Positions 44,617 to 55,557 of a stretch of DNA of 64,000 bases are shown here, piece after piece. Within the stretch, counting starts at the first letter, position 1. Every line of letters begins with the position of its first letter. This DNA comes from Ahaetulla prasina (taxonomy: Eukaryota; Chordata; Lepidosauria; Squamata; Colubridae). Under the pieces are notes generated by a model. The model searched no databases, was not told the DNA's origin, and saw only the letters and a program-made list of their open reading frames with translations. Position numbers and translations under genes: made by a program. The DNA lies in the NCBI RefSeq assembly GCF_028640845.1, contig NC_080546.1:30339020-30403019 (forward strand), written 5' to 3'.

Positions 44617-44905
44617 AAACTCCGCCGCCTTCAACATAACCTGAGTTTAACTCATAGAATCATCTGTTACAACGTCCTTCCAGTTGAAGACTACTTCAGC
44701 TTCAATCACAACAATACATGAGCACATAATAGATTTAAACTTAACGTGATCCGCTCCAATCTCGATTGCAGAAAATATGACTTCAGCAACAGAGTTGTTA
44801 ATGCCTGGAATGCACTACCAGACTCTGTGGTTTCTTCCCAAAATCCCCAAAGCTTTAACCAAAGACTGTCTACTATTGACCTCACCCCATTCCTAAGAGG
44901 TCTGT
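44617..44905 (+). mobile_element. CR1-like LINE, ORF2 C-terminal fragment
   Basis: Encodes the same C-terminus as the minus-strand element at 59.4 kb: HRIICYNVLPVEDYFSFN, then LDCRKYDFSNRVVNAWNALP and the end LTPFLRGL with TAA. One in-frame TGA at 44719-44721 replaces what is CGA in the sister copy, a typical CpG decay. The 3' UTR is missing because a hAT-like sequence starts right after the stop codon. A minus-strand 77-codon frame is its shadow. Confidence 0.85.
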
Positions 44906-44996
44906 AAGAAGTAGGATTTGGGGGTTCTCTGAACTGCACAGAATCTTAGCTAGAGGTTCTTCCAAACCTCTGGGAACCCCCAGCGGCCCACCCCTG
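44906..44996 (-). mobile_element. Probable hAT-like fragment adjoining the CR1-like end
   Basis: On the minus strand it starts CAGGGGTGGGCCGCTGGGGG and contains 'agaggtttggaagaacctct', itself an inverted repeat. Its other end ('aagaagtaggatttggggg') is a worn match to the first. No 8-bp duplication is seen (AGGTCTGT against ATTCTATT), so the assignment rests on the ends alone. Confidence 0.5.
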
Positions 44997-45240
44997 ATTC
45001 TATTAAATAAATGACTAGTAAGAGCAACATCTATGACAATGTACATATTTTGAGACAAAGTATACATCTGAATTTCAGTTGATAGCTCAGTATTTGTGCT
45101 AGAATGCAAATAGATTCACTGGCTAATGTCAGTATCATCAGTGAGTGATGAACTCTCTCATTGCTTGGATGTTCATGGAAAATTCAAAGGAGTATAGCAA
45201 AGTATGAATGGAAGAAGACAACTGTATTTTCTTTTGTCCC
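44997..45240. other. Unassigned stretch
   Basis: No recognisable feature between the hAT-like fragment and the gypsy fossil. Confidence 0.35.
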
Positions 45241-45254
45241 TCTTTTTCCCTACA

Positions 45255-46716
45255 TTAGATAGGACAAGCAAAGCAAGAAAAACTACCAGGGCATGCAATG
45301 TCTATGTTTATATTGTGGAGAACCTGGTCATTTTACATGTGAGTGTCTTGCTAAGGATATTTAATTAACTGTCACATCTGAAAGCAAAGGCAGCACATGG
45401 CAAGCAAATGCTCTAAGCTATCAAACATGTGTGTGGCCCAAAGGAGAATGGAAAGCTCAGAAATTACATATAAGACAAACATGATATTTTTCATTGGTAT
45501 CTGTTCAAATACTGTATTTGCAATTGTGGCGATTACTGTATATTTACTACAGACACAAAAGTCTCAGAAATACATCTCCAGGCTTGAATAGATTCTGGTG
45601 TCATTTGTAACTTCACAGGATCCTCCATCCTTAACCTTTGCTTAAACAACCCTTTTGATCCCTCACTTCACATTCAATGTATTGTTGGTCAGCTCTTACG
45701 TTTATAATCCATTTCTAAGCATAGTAAACCTGTCCTAAACATCATCAACATTAACTGACAAGCCCTCCAATATTATTTAGCTTCAACTTTCATTTACATT
45801 GAAGAGGCACATCATTTACAACTCCTCCAGTCTCTGATCTCCTGTCCTTTGGAAAGGTTCTTGAGAAAATAGGGGTGTAAAATTACTGAGAACTTGGGAG
45901 GAAATTTATTATTTGTACCTTTTCTGAATGATTTACTATTATCACCATAAATTTAAAAATAATAATAATTGCCTTTGATATGTGTTATAGGGACTTTATA
46001 TGGTAACACCATTCAGATTGGCATCAAGCCTCTTAGTCTTCATGAAAAAAATTAATATCTTAGATAATTTTTATTGTTTATTTGAAAAAGTTGCTTACCA
46101 AATCTGAGACTCTCCACAGTGAACAGATTTGGGCATTCTTTCAGCACTTTTATGACTACAGCCTAAATTCTAAGCTATAAATCCACTCCTTTGGTCTACT
46201 GGCATCTATTTAAACTACTAATCTCTTTAGAAGGAATTCAAATTAATGCAGCTAAATCTGATTGTATTGTGTCTTGGTCCCCTCTTTTCTACTCGTCCTG
46301 TGATGGACTCAACTAAAGTCATGGGCTTTGCCAGTTTTAATATAAATTTATTCATAATTTTGCTGCATCTCATATGCATCTCTTCAGGAAGAATGAGATT
46401 CTGAAATTAAGAGTCTCAGTCTCATCTAAATCCCACATTCCTCTTTATGGTTCAGGCTGATGCTTTATATTGGGCAAAGTAATTTCACAATCTCCTCTAT
46501 TGTTTGACAACAGTTCGTTCATTCATTGAGCTTTTTTTTCCAATCACAACTGCCATCAAAAATACTTTTCAACAACAACCTCTTTTCCAAAGCATTGTAA
46601 ACCCTGCCAAGTTGCAATATGATTTCGGATGGGATGGGAGAGAATCAGTTCTAATTCCAGCGATAGAAGAAATGGAAATTCTTTTTATTGCTGATATCCG
46701 TAACCAAAAGAAATAG
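45255..46716 (+). pseudogene. Decayed Ty3/gypsy-type gag-pol fossil
   Basis: A gag zinc knuckle, C-x2-C-x4-H-x4-C (CLYCGEPGHFTCEC), lies at 45305-45346 after a basic stretch. About 240 bp on, IDSG (45588-45599) and a following N-F-x-G-S-S segment match an aspartic protease start. At 46321-46338 MGFASF and, in the same frame, FMVQADA (46444-46464) match the RT-RNase H connection and the RNase H start of gypsy polyproteins. The order gag-PR-RT-RH is correct, but frames shift and carry many stops. No LTRs are seen. Closeness to Sushi-like Ty3 elements is inferred from the knuckle context. Confidence 0.6.
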
Positions 46717-47014
46717 GAGAATTGAGAGAATTAAGAGGGAAAATTTTGTTGCATCTAGTTATGAAACAGAAGTAGAAGGAGTAAAATGCCTTTCAATCTA
46801 CCATGACTGGAGGAAGAAGGAAGACTAGCATCTCCAGATCCATAGGTGAAAGTGAAGGTAAAGTTCGAAAGAAAAGTAGTATAAGTGTTGAAATTGGTGA
46901 CAGGGAGATTTTGAACCCCTTTCTCTCCCTATTGTATAAAGACAAATGGAAGAACTCTTCAAGGCTGAAAAATAATTTGTTATAAAGTTGTTGATTCAAA
47001 AAGACTAAAAGATA
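46717..47014. other. Non-coding stretch
   Basis: Two overlapping frames on opposite strands at 46793-46999 show no domain; nothing else is recognised. Confidence 0.4.
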
Positions 47015-47022
47015 CTTAGGAT

Positions 47023-47428
47023 CAGTGGTGAAATCTGAACCAGTTTACTACCAGTTCGCTGGCTGCACATGTGCACCGTGTGTGCGCATGCGCAGTGCAC
47101 ACCATACACCAAATGTGAGGCGCGTGCGTGTGCAATGCACGCCAAAAGGAGGCATGGGGAAAGTAGAACAACGCGTCCTATTCGCTCGAATAGGTTGTAA
47201 AAAAAATGCTTTTAAAAGTTAAAAAAAGGCTCTGATGATCGCAGAGTTCTTTTTTTACCTTTTAAAAGCATTTTTTGAAAGAAGCCGCAAGCGGGAAAGT
47301 GAGCAACCAGACAATTGGGTGGGCATGAGCAGGGGGGCAGGGATTTTTGTTACTGGTTCTCCGAACCACCCGCCACCATCGCTACCGGATCAGCCCATCC
47401 AGTCCTAACTGGGAGCATTTCACGCCTG
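47023..47428. mobile_element. hAT-like non-autonomous element carrying a long hairpin
   Basis: Ends are CAGTGGTGAAATCTGAACC and, reversed, CAGGCGTGAAATGCTCCC. The flanking CTTAGGAT at 47015-47022 and 47429-47436 is a perfect 8-bp duplication. The interior has a CpG-rich 'tgtgcgcatgcgcagtgc' segment, a ~34-bp-arm hairpin, then 'ttactggttctccgaacc'. It shares terminal motifs with the minisatellite-bearing elements but has no minisatellite. The perfect duplication suggests a comparatively recent insertion. Confidence 0.85.
47201..47276. repeat. Hairpin inside the hAT-like element
   Basis: The left arm (47201-47234) includes ATGCTTTTAAAAGTTAAAAA and GGCTCTG. The right arm (47242-47276) includes CAGAGTTCTTTTTTTACC and TTTTAAAAGCAT. 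The loop is 7 bases. Only a few mismatches interrupt the stem. Confidence 0.8.
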
Positions 47429-47436
47429 CTTAGGAT

Positions 47437-49877
47437 TCAGTCTTAGAACTACTGGTAGTATTCTTGGATTATGTTAGCTTCCCAATTCACTACAGTTAAT
47501 GTAGTTACCTAACCTTCCTGAGTTTATTCTGAGATGCAGAGCACTGACAGATTGTAATTGCCATTCCTTGGATAAAACCTTGATAGTTAAGACTATATAA
47601 TTTTATTATTTATTTATTGCAATTATATTTAACTTTTTTCCTAAAGCTCATGGAAGTGTTATCTGTTTTTATTTCCATGAGAGTTGTATGTGGTAGGTTG
47701 GGCTGAATAACCAGTCAAAAATAGCCTAGTGAACTTCATGTTTGAATAAGGACTTGACCATCAATTTCCTACATTCACGTATAACATATTAACTACTATA
47801 TTACACTGGCTTCTGTATATTTATTAGTCCATTGAATCCAGTAGACATTCTATTCAATATATTTAGGTAGAATTGCACTGCAAATATTTTCACACAATTG
47901 AATTAATTGTGCATTCAAAGCAGTTCCTTTGTTTTTATCTCTTAAGTGCTCATTTGTGTTCTGTTGCAAGACTGACCATAAGGTAGATGCTGCCATCTAG
48001 AGAAAAACAGCAAGACATTTCTCATTTTACTTTGTAATTAATTTTTATGTTAACAAACATCACCAGAAATTAACACAGGTAGTTGCTATTGTGGGGATTT
48101 TTTCCCAGTTTTTATTTTCCTTTGAAATATATTTCAAATGGAAAAAGAACTGCAAATTGTTCATAAGCGACGTGTTCTTGAACTTGTTTATTACAAGATC
48201 AGAAAAGAAGACTGACAGAATGATTGATATGTCTTCAGTGGCATGCAGCCTTCTTGAGTTCCACACTTCCATTCAATCTCAACAGGAGAACATTGTAAGC
48301 AAATTCCTCACAATGGATGGAAAATTTGGGCAAGTCAGGGAGGTTACAGTAGAAGGAAAGAGGCGTAAGACAAAACAGCATTGCATCAGGTCTAAAAATA
48401 AAATAACTTCAAAAAATTCCATTGAGAGAAATTTGAAAAGAATTCACTAGAACCCTGAAATAACACCCAAAAATTAAAGTCTCATTTTGTGAAATTACTA
48501 TTATTATCACAAACCGCGCAATCAATGAAAGGTTCAATATCAGTTTCCTCAGTTTCCCAATTATCATAATCGCGCTCTCTACCACCATCACTATACAGGC
48601 AAATAGTTTGAATATTTGTGGTCTGATTTGTGTAGGCTTTTCTTTATCATTTGGGGGGGGGCTGGGCTTTTCTTTTTGTCTCTTTTGGGGGAACAGGATG
48701 ATGCAGTTTGGGGGAATTTGTTTTGAGACTCAAAGAAGCATTTACTCTAATTCACAGGGTTTAAAAGAAGAAGTGCCAAAAGGAATTAGCGTTATTTGCT
48801 GGGCTCATTGTTCAGCTGCCTCTTTTTCCATAACACAAATGTGCTTTGTTTACTCCCCAATTGGTTTGGAAAGAAAGGGCCTACTAAAATCAAACAGGCA
48901 GGGCTGCACAAAGAAAGCATGGAAAAATACCTGAGAGACAAGAAAGAAAAGTGAGGATTTACCTTGTCTCAGACTATTATGCAGACATACAGATAAATAA
49001 ACAGCCCACTCTGTTCAAAGGAAGAACATGCATTCTAAACGGTAAAAAGAATCTACTTTCAGATAGCTGTCTCCCAAACTCTTACTACCAGCAACAAATC
49101 CTGGAGCACAGCCAATATGATTTGTTCTGAACGATTGAATTCTGTGTAGTTTATCATTTACTCCCTGTGTCAGCAAATAATTCTACGTTCATGCATCTTT
49201 ACAAACATTCAGGATGTCAGCAAAGTCACCTATGTCTTTAGAGATTATCAGATATGGGTTTCAATGCCCTTAAAAGTTGCAACCTAGTGAGATGAACAGT
49301 GAAAGGAAAATGTAGAGTACTGATTTAGCAAAGTCTTCCAACAAAAGCTACTTTGCTTCAGCTTTAATTTTACTACAAGATAGTTTTCCTGCTGCAATTT
49401 GTTCGGCAAGTTTTCAGATATGGTTTGCCATTGCCTTCCTAGGGCTAAAGGAGAATGACCGGCCAAAGATGATCCTGCTGGCTTTGTACTAAGGCATGAT
49501 GAAAACTCATGATCTCCCAGTTTCTAGCCTGAAGACTTAAATACTACATGGCTCTCCCATAATCTTATTTCAGAGACTATGTTGACACAATAGCGGTTAT
49601 AAAGGTTACAGCATACATCATTGAAAATATGGAGGAATAATTGGATGCCAATTGCATATTCATAGAAAAACACAGTAGCATTTAGTAAGTGAAATAAAGG
49701 AATTTTTTTAGCTTTGGTTAGCTAACCTTTGGTTAGCAAAATCCTCAGGTTTGTGGATTATGACTTTTAGATTCATAGAGTCATCATTTGAAGGATCCAT
49801 CAAACATTTATTCAGTAAATAATGAATAATTGATTTGAAAATCTTCTCACATGCCTTCTCCCCACCTATCATCATTT
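47437..49877. other. 2.4-kb non-coding stretch
   Basis: No recognised transposon. Frames at 48091-48450 and 48608-48934 (+) lack domains. A G run of 9 lies at 48653-48661. Confidence 0.4.
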
Positions 49878-49965
49878 AACTCCCAGAACATCCAGCTTTG
49901 CTGGCTGAGGAATTTTTGGAGCTGAAGTCCACAAGTCTTAAAGTTGCCAAGGTTGGAGACCCCTG
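49878..49965 (-). mobile_element. hAT-type element (CAGGGGTCTCCAACC family), fragment
   Basis: The minus strand starts CAGGGGTCTCCAACCTTGGC, as at 9.1 kb, and continues to 'agctccaaaaattcctcagc'. Then 'cagcaaagctgg' turns back into 'atgttctgggagtt', so the inner parts form an inverted repeat. The other terminus is not visible. Confidence 0.65.
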
Positions 49966-50057
49966 ATCCAGATAACCTGATTACTGACCCAGACTTTGGC
50001 ACACCTGCCCAATTGACTTTTGGTAAACATCTCCTTCCAGAGTTGTCAACCTCCTAG

Positions 50058-50455
50058 CAGGGCTGTCCTAATGCATGGGCCTGATGGGCACTTGCCTATG
50101 GGTCCCAAGAGCCTAGGGGCCCCATACTAATCTGTGTATGTTAACCCTTCAATGCACCTTGTATAATATAAAGGCAGAAACTGTATGGCTTACTGAGTAT
50201 TATTGTGTGTTTCAAGCTTTGTGTATTGTTCAAATGTTTATCATATTGATTAGTTGTTGCTGCTAATGTTTTTAGTGTTTTTAGTGTTTTTAGTGTTTTT
50301 AGTGTTTCAACACTGATTTTGTTGGAAGTGCCAATAAAATAAATAGATGTTTAATTTTATCGACCACTTACATTTTTTATTCCTGTGAGTAGTTGTCGTA
50401 GGGGGCCCGGTACACTGCTTTGCCCGGAGCCCATAATGCTGTTAAGACAGCCTTG
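50058..50455. mobile_element. hAT-like element (398 bp) with internal 9-bp tandem repeat
   Basis: Ends CAGGGCTGTCCTAATGC and, reversed, CAAGGCTGTCTTAACAGC are imperfect inverted repeats, each followed by a 'atgggc' phrase. The flanks CCTCCTAG (50050-50057) and TCTCTTAA (50456-50463) agree at 5 of 8 positions and all three differences are transitions, consistent with an old duplication. Inside, TGTTTTTAG is repeated about 4.5 times. No coding capacity. Confidence 0.6.
50266..50307. repeat. Nonanucleotide tandem repeat (TGTTTTTAG)n
   Basis: About 4.5 perfect units in the middle of the hAT-like element. Confidence 0.9.
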
Positions 50456-50463
50456 TCTCTTAA

Positions 50464-52313
50464 TGCTGTATCTCCAGCACTCCTCAAAAATTGAAAATAT
50501 AATTTTTAAAAGTGTAACCTCAGCCACAAAAAAAGGTGCTCCTATCAGAAGATAACTTTTAGGCAGAATAGTTATTTATGTTGACAAAGCATGAATAGGC
50601 AGAAAATCTTACCCCTGCTGATCAACACCCGGTCCACATTTTCAGTAGTGTTTCTAAACAGAAAGTATGTTATGTGCATAAACTACAGAATTAATTTATG
50701 TTCTTCTGTGTAATAATTTGGTGAGAATTAGTATGGAGTCTATACTGAAATACAATGTTGAAATGTCCTGAATGTAGAACCTGTGTATGAAATCATTAAG
50801 TGTATATCATTCAGCAAGTGTATATCATTCAGCAACTGACTGAATGCTAGTTATGTCATTTGTACATACTCCTGTATAGCAAACAAACCTTGCTTTTTTG
50901 TAATATTTATTTATATTTCACACTTTTTAATCACCCAACTCCCTTAGAGAAAGTCTCTGACCAGTGTGCAATTTGATCAGTAAAATTGAGCATTAAAAAC
51001 AGAATGTAAAATTAAAAATCTTTAGAAATATGTAACATTACAAAATTACAAAAGATGGAACACTCAAAGATGGAGAGGGATATAGAGTTATAATGAAACC
51101 AACCAACTCTCGCATGGTTTTGCAAAACCCAAGTTTAGACCAAAGTATTATGGACAGATTTCTTTTCATTATATTGAGATGATAGGCACAAGGATAATCA
51201 TATTTGTCACTGATTGTTGGAGAGAGAAAAAAGGGAAACTGGAATTTGATATCAAGTACTTTAGCACTTTTCTTCCATACTGTAAGTTGAATAAAATCTC
51301 CATCACCTTGGAAGTTGCTTTGAAGTTCAGCACGGATCCTTACAACACCAATAAAAGCATCCCTTCTGCAATTAATAATAGCTTCAGAACAGAGTGGATT
51401 CATTAAAATGCTTTATTAAAAATATTTCTATGCCACTATAACCCAAACAACTTTTAGCAATTCACATTTCTTATTGCTATTATGGGCGATGGAATAGGGG
51501 GGGAAAAGTTTACAATTATTTCTCCTTTTGCCTTGATTCTGACCAATACTTTTTTTTTGTTGCTGTTTAATTAAAAAGAACCAGGACATATTGAGGGCAA
51601 TTAAGCCATTATTAACAGATAGATCTAACTCATTCATTCCAAGAGGATTCCCAACCAAACTGATTTGAAATGTTTGGACTTAAGCTCTTAGTTTTAATCT
51701 CATATCTTGAACTCTGCCCTTCAGTCACTCCCAACCCATTGTTGTCCCTGTCAGCTTTGATTAGCTGGTGACCTATATATTCTTGTGTTTGTGCAGTCCG
51801 GTTATACTATTTGTTTTTTAAATCTATCACAATTCTGCCTTCCTCCTCAACCCGAATTTTACTAATAGAGCTATAAAAATTAACTAAGATAACTTTTATT
51901 AGCTTGTTTTTTTCAGGTACAAATGCAATGGGACAAGATACACCCTTGACCTGACCCCTTTTGTCAGTGACTTCCATCATGTGACCATGTAAACATAAGT
52001 CAGTACTGATGTCTACATAACATTTAGTAGAATTGTGAAGTAGCTTTATAAATCACTCGTTTGTATATGTGTGTGTGTATGAGTGACTGATCTTTTATGA
52101 AATGCCTCTTGGCAGGGATAGGATTGCATCCAATCAAGGAAAAATCGCTATTCTTTGGGAACACTGTAGCCTTCATCACCCTTCAGGATAACCATCAGCT
52201 AAAAACAAAATGTGTAGCACATGCTCAATACAAAGCATGTGGTTTGTTCCCCCCACTCTCCCTCCTGGAAAGGAAAGTAGTCCATCTGAGTTGAAATGAA
52301 TAAAACAACTAGA
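50464..52313. other. 1.8-kb non-coding stretch
   Basis: Contains an exact 18-bp tandem duplication (AAGTGTATATCATTCAGC, 50798-50815 and 50816-50833). Frames at 51038-51403 (-) and 51179-51406 (+) overlap and lack domains. Just before the L2-like LINE, 'gaaatgaataaaacaa' occurs twice (about 52294 and 52313). Confidence 0.45.
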
Positions 52314-53815
52314 AATGAATAAAACAATAGTGGCATGGCAGCTTCCCCGGTACCTGGATGAAGCCGTCTATCTAGACCCGTTCCAGTCCGGCTTCCGGTC
52401 CGGATATAGCACGGAGACAGCTTTGGTCGCATTGGTGGATAACCTCTGGAAGGCCAGGGATAGGGGTTGTTCCTCTGCCCTGGTCCTGTTAGATCTCTCA
52501 GTGGCTTTTGATACCATCGACCATGGTATCCTGCTGCACCGGTTGGAGAGTTTGGGAGTGGGAGGCACCGTTTATCGGTGGTTCTCCTCCTATCTCTCTG
52601 ACCGGTCACAGACGGTGTTGACAGGGGGGCAGAGATCGACCACGAGGCGCCTTACTTGCGGGGTGCCTCAGGGGTCGATTCTCTCGCCTTTCCTGTTCAA
52701 CATCTACATGAAGCCGTAGGGTGAGGTCATCAGTGGCTTTGGGGTGAGTTACCATCTGTACGCTGATGATATTCAGCTGTACTTTTCCACCCCGGCCCAC
52801 CCCAACGAAGCTGTCGAAGTGCTGTCCCGGTGCCTGGAAGCCGGACGGGTCTGGATGGGGAGAAACAGACTCAAGCTCAATCCATCCAAGACGGAGTGGC
52901 TGTGGATGCCGGCACCCCGGTACAGTCAGCTGCAACCGCAGCTGACTGTTGGGGGCGAGTCATTGGCCCCAGCAGAAAGGGTGCGCAACTTGGGCGTTCT
53001 ACTGGATGGACGGCTGTCGTTTGAAGACCATTTAGTGGCCATCTCCAGGAGAGCTTTTTACCAGGTCCACCTTGTTCGCCAGTTGCACCCCTTTCTTGAC
53101 CGGGATGCCTTATGCACGGTCACTCACGCTCTTGTCACTTCCCATCTGGATTATTGCAATGCTCTCTACATGGGGCTACCCCTGAAGTGCACTCGGAGGC
53201 TTCAGTTAGTCCAGAATGCAGCTGCGCGGGTGATTGAGGGAGCCACACGTTGCTCCCGGGTAACACCGCTCCTGCGCAGTCTGCACTGGCTACCTGTGGT
53301 CTTTCGGGTGTGCTTCAAGGTGTTGGTTACCACCTTTAAAGCGCTCCATAGCTTAGGGCCTGGGTACTTACGGGACCGCCTGCTGTTACCTTATGCCTCC
53401 CACCGACCCGTACACTCACACAGAGAGGGTCTTCTCAGGGTGCCATCCGCCAAGCAATGTCGGCTGGCGGCCCCCAGGGGAAGGGCCTTCTCTGTTGGAG
53501 CACCTACCCTCTGGAATGAACTTCCCCCTGGTTTGCGTCAATTACCTGACCTTCGGACCTTTTGCCGTGAATTGAAAATGCACTTGTTTATCCAAGCAGG
53601 CCTGGCTTAATTTTTTAAATTTTTTGAATTTTAATAATTTTAATTGGGGTATTTTATTTATGGGTCAAATTTGACGGTTTTAAATTTCGGCCACTAATAG
53701 AATATGTTATTTTAACTGCTGTTTTAATCTGTATATTGTATTGTTTTAAATCTGGCTGTACACCGCCCTGAGTCCTTCGGGAGAAGGGCGGTATAAAAAT
53801 CTAAATAATAAATAA
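52314..53815 (+). mobile_element. L2-like LINE, 5'-truncated, well preserved
   Basis: About 1.5 kb of GC-rich sequence covers the reverse transcriptase and C-terminal region of ORF2. A ~150-bp 3' UTR follows, ending 'tgtacaccgccctgagtcc' and 'gggagaagggcggtataa', with an (AAATA/AAAT)n tail at about 53796-53828. The assignment to the L2 part of the CR1/L2 group is from the C-terminal motifs and the tail. Compared with the copy at 30.4 kb this one is longer and far less damaged. Confidence 0.85.
52315..53610 (+). pseudogene. L2-like ORF2 fragment, one stop in 432 codons
   Basis: The frame runs unbroken except for a TAG at 52717-52719, just after the box containing GVPQGSILSPFLFNIYM. Reverse transcriptase landmarks are DPFQSGFRSGYSTETAL, VLLDLSVAFDTIDH, the GVPQGS box, and the catalytic Y-A-D-D at 52759-52770, followed by NLGVLLDGRLSFEDH. 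The C-terminal region has LDYCNALYMGLP, LQLVQNAAARVIEGA, SLHWLPV and ends FIQAGLA. The endonuclease and ORF1 are absent, so it cannot move by itself. The intact catalytic box and single stop argue for a young copy. Confidence 0.85.
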
Positions 53816-53828
53816 ATAAATAAATAAT

Positions 53829-54328
53829 AGAAATTGTGGCTCAGTATTAGTCCAGTAGCTTTACTTACAACAATTCCCAGATTCAATCCTTGGCATACTG
53901 AGATAGAGTTGGAATCTTGGCAGATGTTACCAGACAACTCACAATAAGAGATGAGATGGATCATTGTTCTGTCTGATCATATGTTCTTCCACATGTGCTT
54001 TAGAGAATCTGTCCATCCTTTCTATGTGGACATCCATTCGCATAAAATAATAATGGAACCACAATAACAACTTAAAGTGCAAACTATGATTGGTTCTAAA
54101 TTCTGTTTTATGGTGATACTATTGTACGGACATCTTCTAAATGCTTCAGAGTAAAATGTTTAGCGCAGTTCTAGAAGCAGTCAGTATAGAAATTGAATAA
54201 GTAAATATTTAAACATATACATATGATAACTGAATAAACCTATCTCTTTAAAATATTATAGTTATTTTATCATCTGTTATCATGTATTAATATGGCATTA
54301 GGTAGCAGAAGATGTGGCAATGTCAGGT
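53829..54328. other. Unassigned stretch
   Basis: No feature recognised between the LINE tail and the next hAT-like element. Confidence 0.4.
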
Positions 54329-54336
54329 CTTCCTTC

Positions 54337-54571
54337 CAGTGGTGAAATCCATTTTTTTTTATTACTGGTTCTGTGGGCTTGGCTTGGTGGGCGTGATGTA
54401 GCTTGGTGGGCATGGCTTGGTGGGTGTGGCGGGAGAAGGATACTGCAAAATCTCCATTCCCACCCCACTCTGGGGCTAGCCAGAGGTGATATTTGTCAGT
54501 TCTCCAAACTACTCAAAATTTCCGCTACCGGTTCTCCAGAACCTGTCAGAACCTGCTGGATTTCACCCATG
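54337..54571 (+). mobile_element. hAT-like non-autonomous element with one minisatellite unit
   Basis: CAGTGGTGAAATCC at the left and, reversed, CATGGGTGAAATCCAGC at the right. The flanking CTTCCTTC (54329-54336 and 54572-54579) is a perfect 8-bp duplication. Only one 42-bp 'gaaggatactgcaaaa' unit is present, framed by 'actggttctgtgggcttggc' and 'accggttctccagaacc'. The 'cttggtgggc' phrase is repeated instead. It is the shortest of the four minisatellite-bearing copies and has the best-preserved flanks. Confidence 0.9.
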
Positions 54572-54579
54572 CTTCCTTC

Positions 54580-55445
54580 TAAGCAGGCAAATCTAGTAGC
54601 AAGGATGGCTATAAAATTTACTTGAATAATGCAGGAGAAACAACAGCATCTATATTAAACTATATTAACAGAATTTGCAAATCTGATTGTGTTCATCTCC
54701 CCTTCCCTTTTCTATTCCAGTGAGTCAGGGATAAGCTAGTTGAGTCTGTTCCTAATACTTCCTCCTTTCCAAAGCTCTTTTTCTGCTCTTTTTATTTTTC
54801 TAAAGGTTTGTGAATATTTTACCCATGATTATCTCCCTCTGCAATGTATGGTTGGGAAATCGAACATCAGTTGAGGAAGGGCATGCATGAAAACTACTTT
54901 GGTGTTTCCTCTCCTTCAATGAACCTCTGTGGCCATTAAGAACGCTAGGAGATACTTTTTCTAAGGATGCCCTTTCAGTTTGAGGTTTGTTCATCTGACA
55001 TACAGAAATGTATGGTGTTGGTATTTTTGTCCCCATTCTACCTTGCTTTAGAAGAGTGGGTCATCATGTGTCTCTTTGGTGAAACTTTAAATATATTAAT
55101 TAGGATTTCCATTGGATTTAACTACTCATTTGAATTGATGCTTTGTATTTTATTTTTTCCCGAATGCCATCCCTCTGCTTAACAACTAACTCCCACAACA
55201 TTGTCAAATAATTTACTAAGACTGTATTACTATTATTCTTCTCTTCCTTACTAGTTTCTAGCTCTTCCCACTTATTACTATAACATGTTGTTTGTATCTT
55301 TCAATTTATATTCTTTTTATTTGTTTCCTAGTACAATTTGATAGCTTATTAGGAACCTTGACTATCACGAAGTGTTGTATCTTTTTATTCTCGATGAATG
55401 TATTTTATTCTCCTTCTGAGAATAAAAATAATGCATATACACCAA
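54580..55445. other. Non-coding stretch
   Basis: No recognised element; short frames at 54800-55036 (-) and 54967-55182 (+) oppose each other and have no domain. Confidence 0.4.
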
Positions 55446-55557
55446 AGACAAATTCCTTGTGTTTCCAATCACACTTGGCCAATAAAGAATTCTATTCTAT
55501 TCTATTCTATTCTATTCTATTCTATTCTATTCTATTCTATTCTATTCTATTCTATTT
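55446..55557 (+). mobile_element. CR1/L3-type LINE 3' end with the longest (ATTCT)n array
   Basis: About 42 bp of LINE terminus ('acaaattccttgtgtttcc', 'ggccaataaagaattct') run directly into about 13-14 ATTCT units at 55488-55556. Same terminus as at 13.7 and 19.7 kb. The F-Y-S-I-L repeats in a 103-codon frame here are translated microsatellite. Confidence 0.9.
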
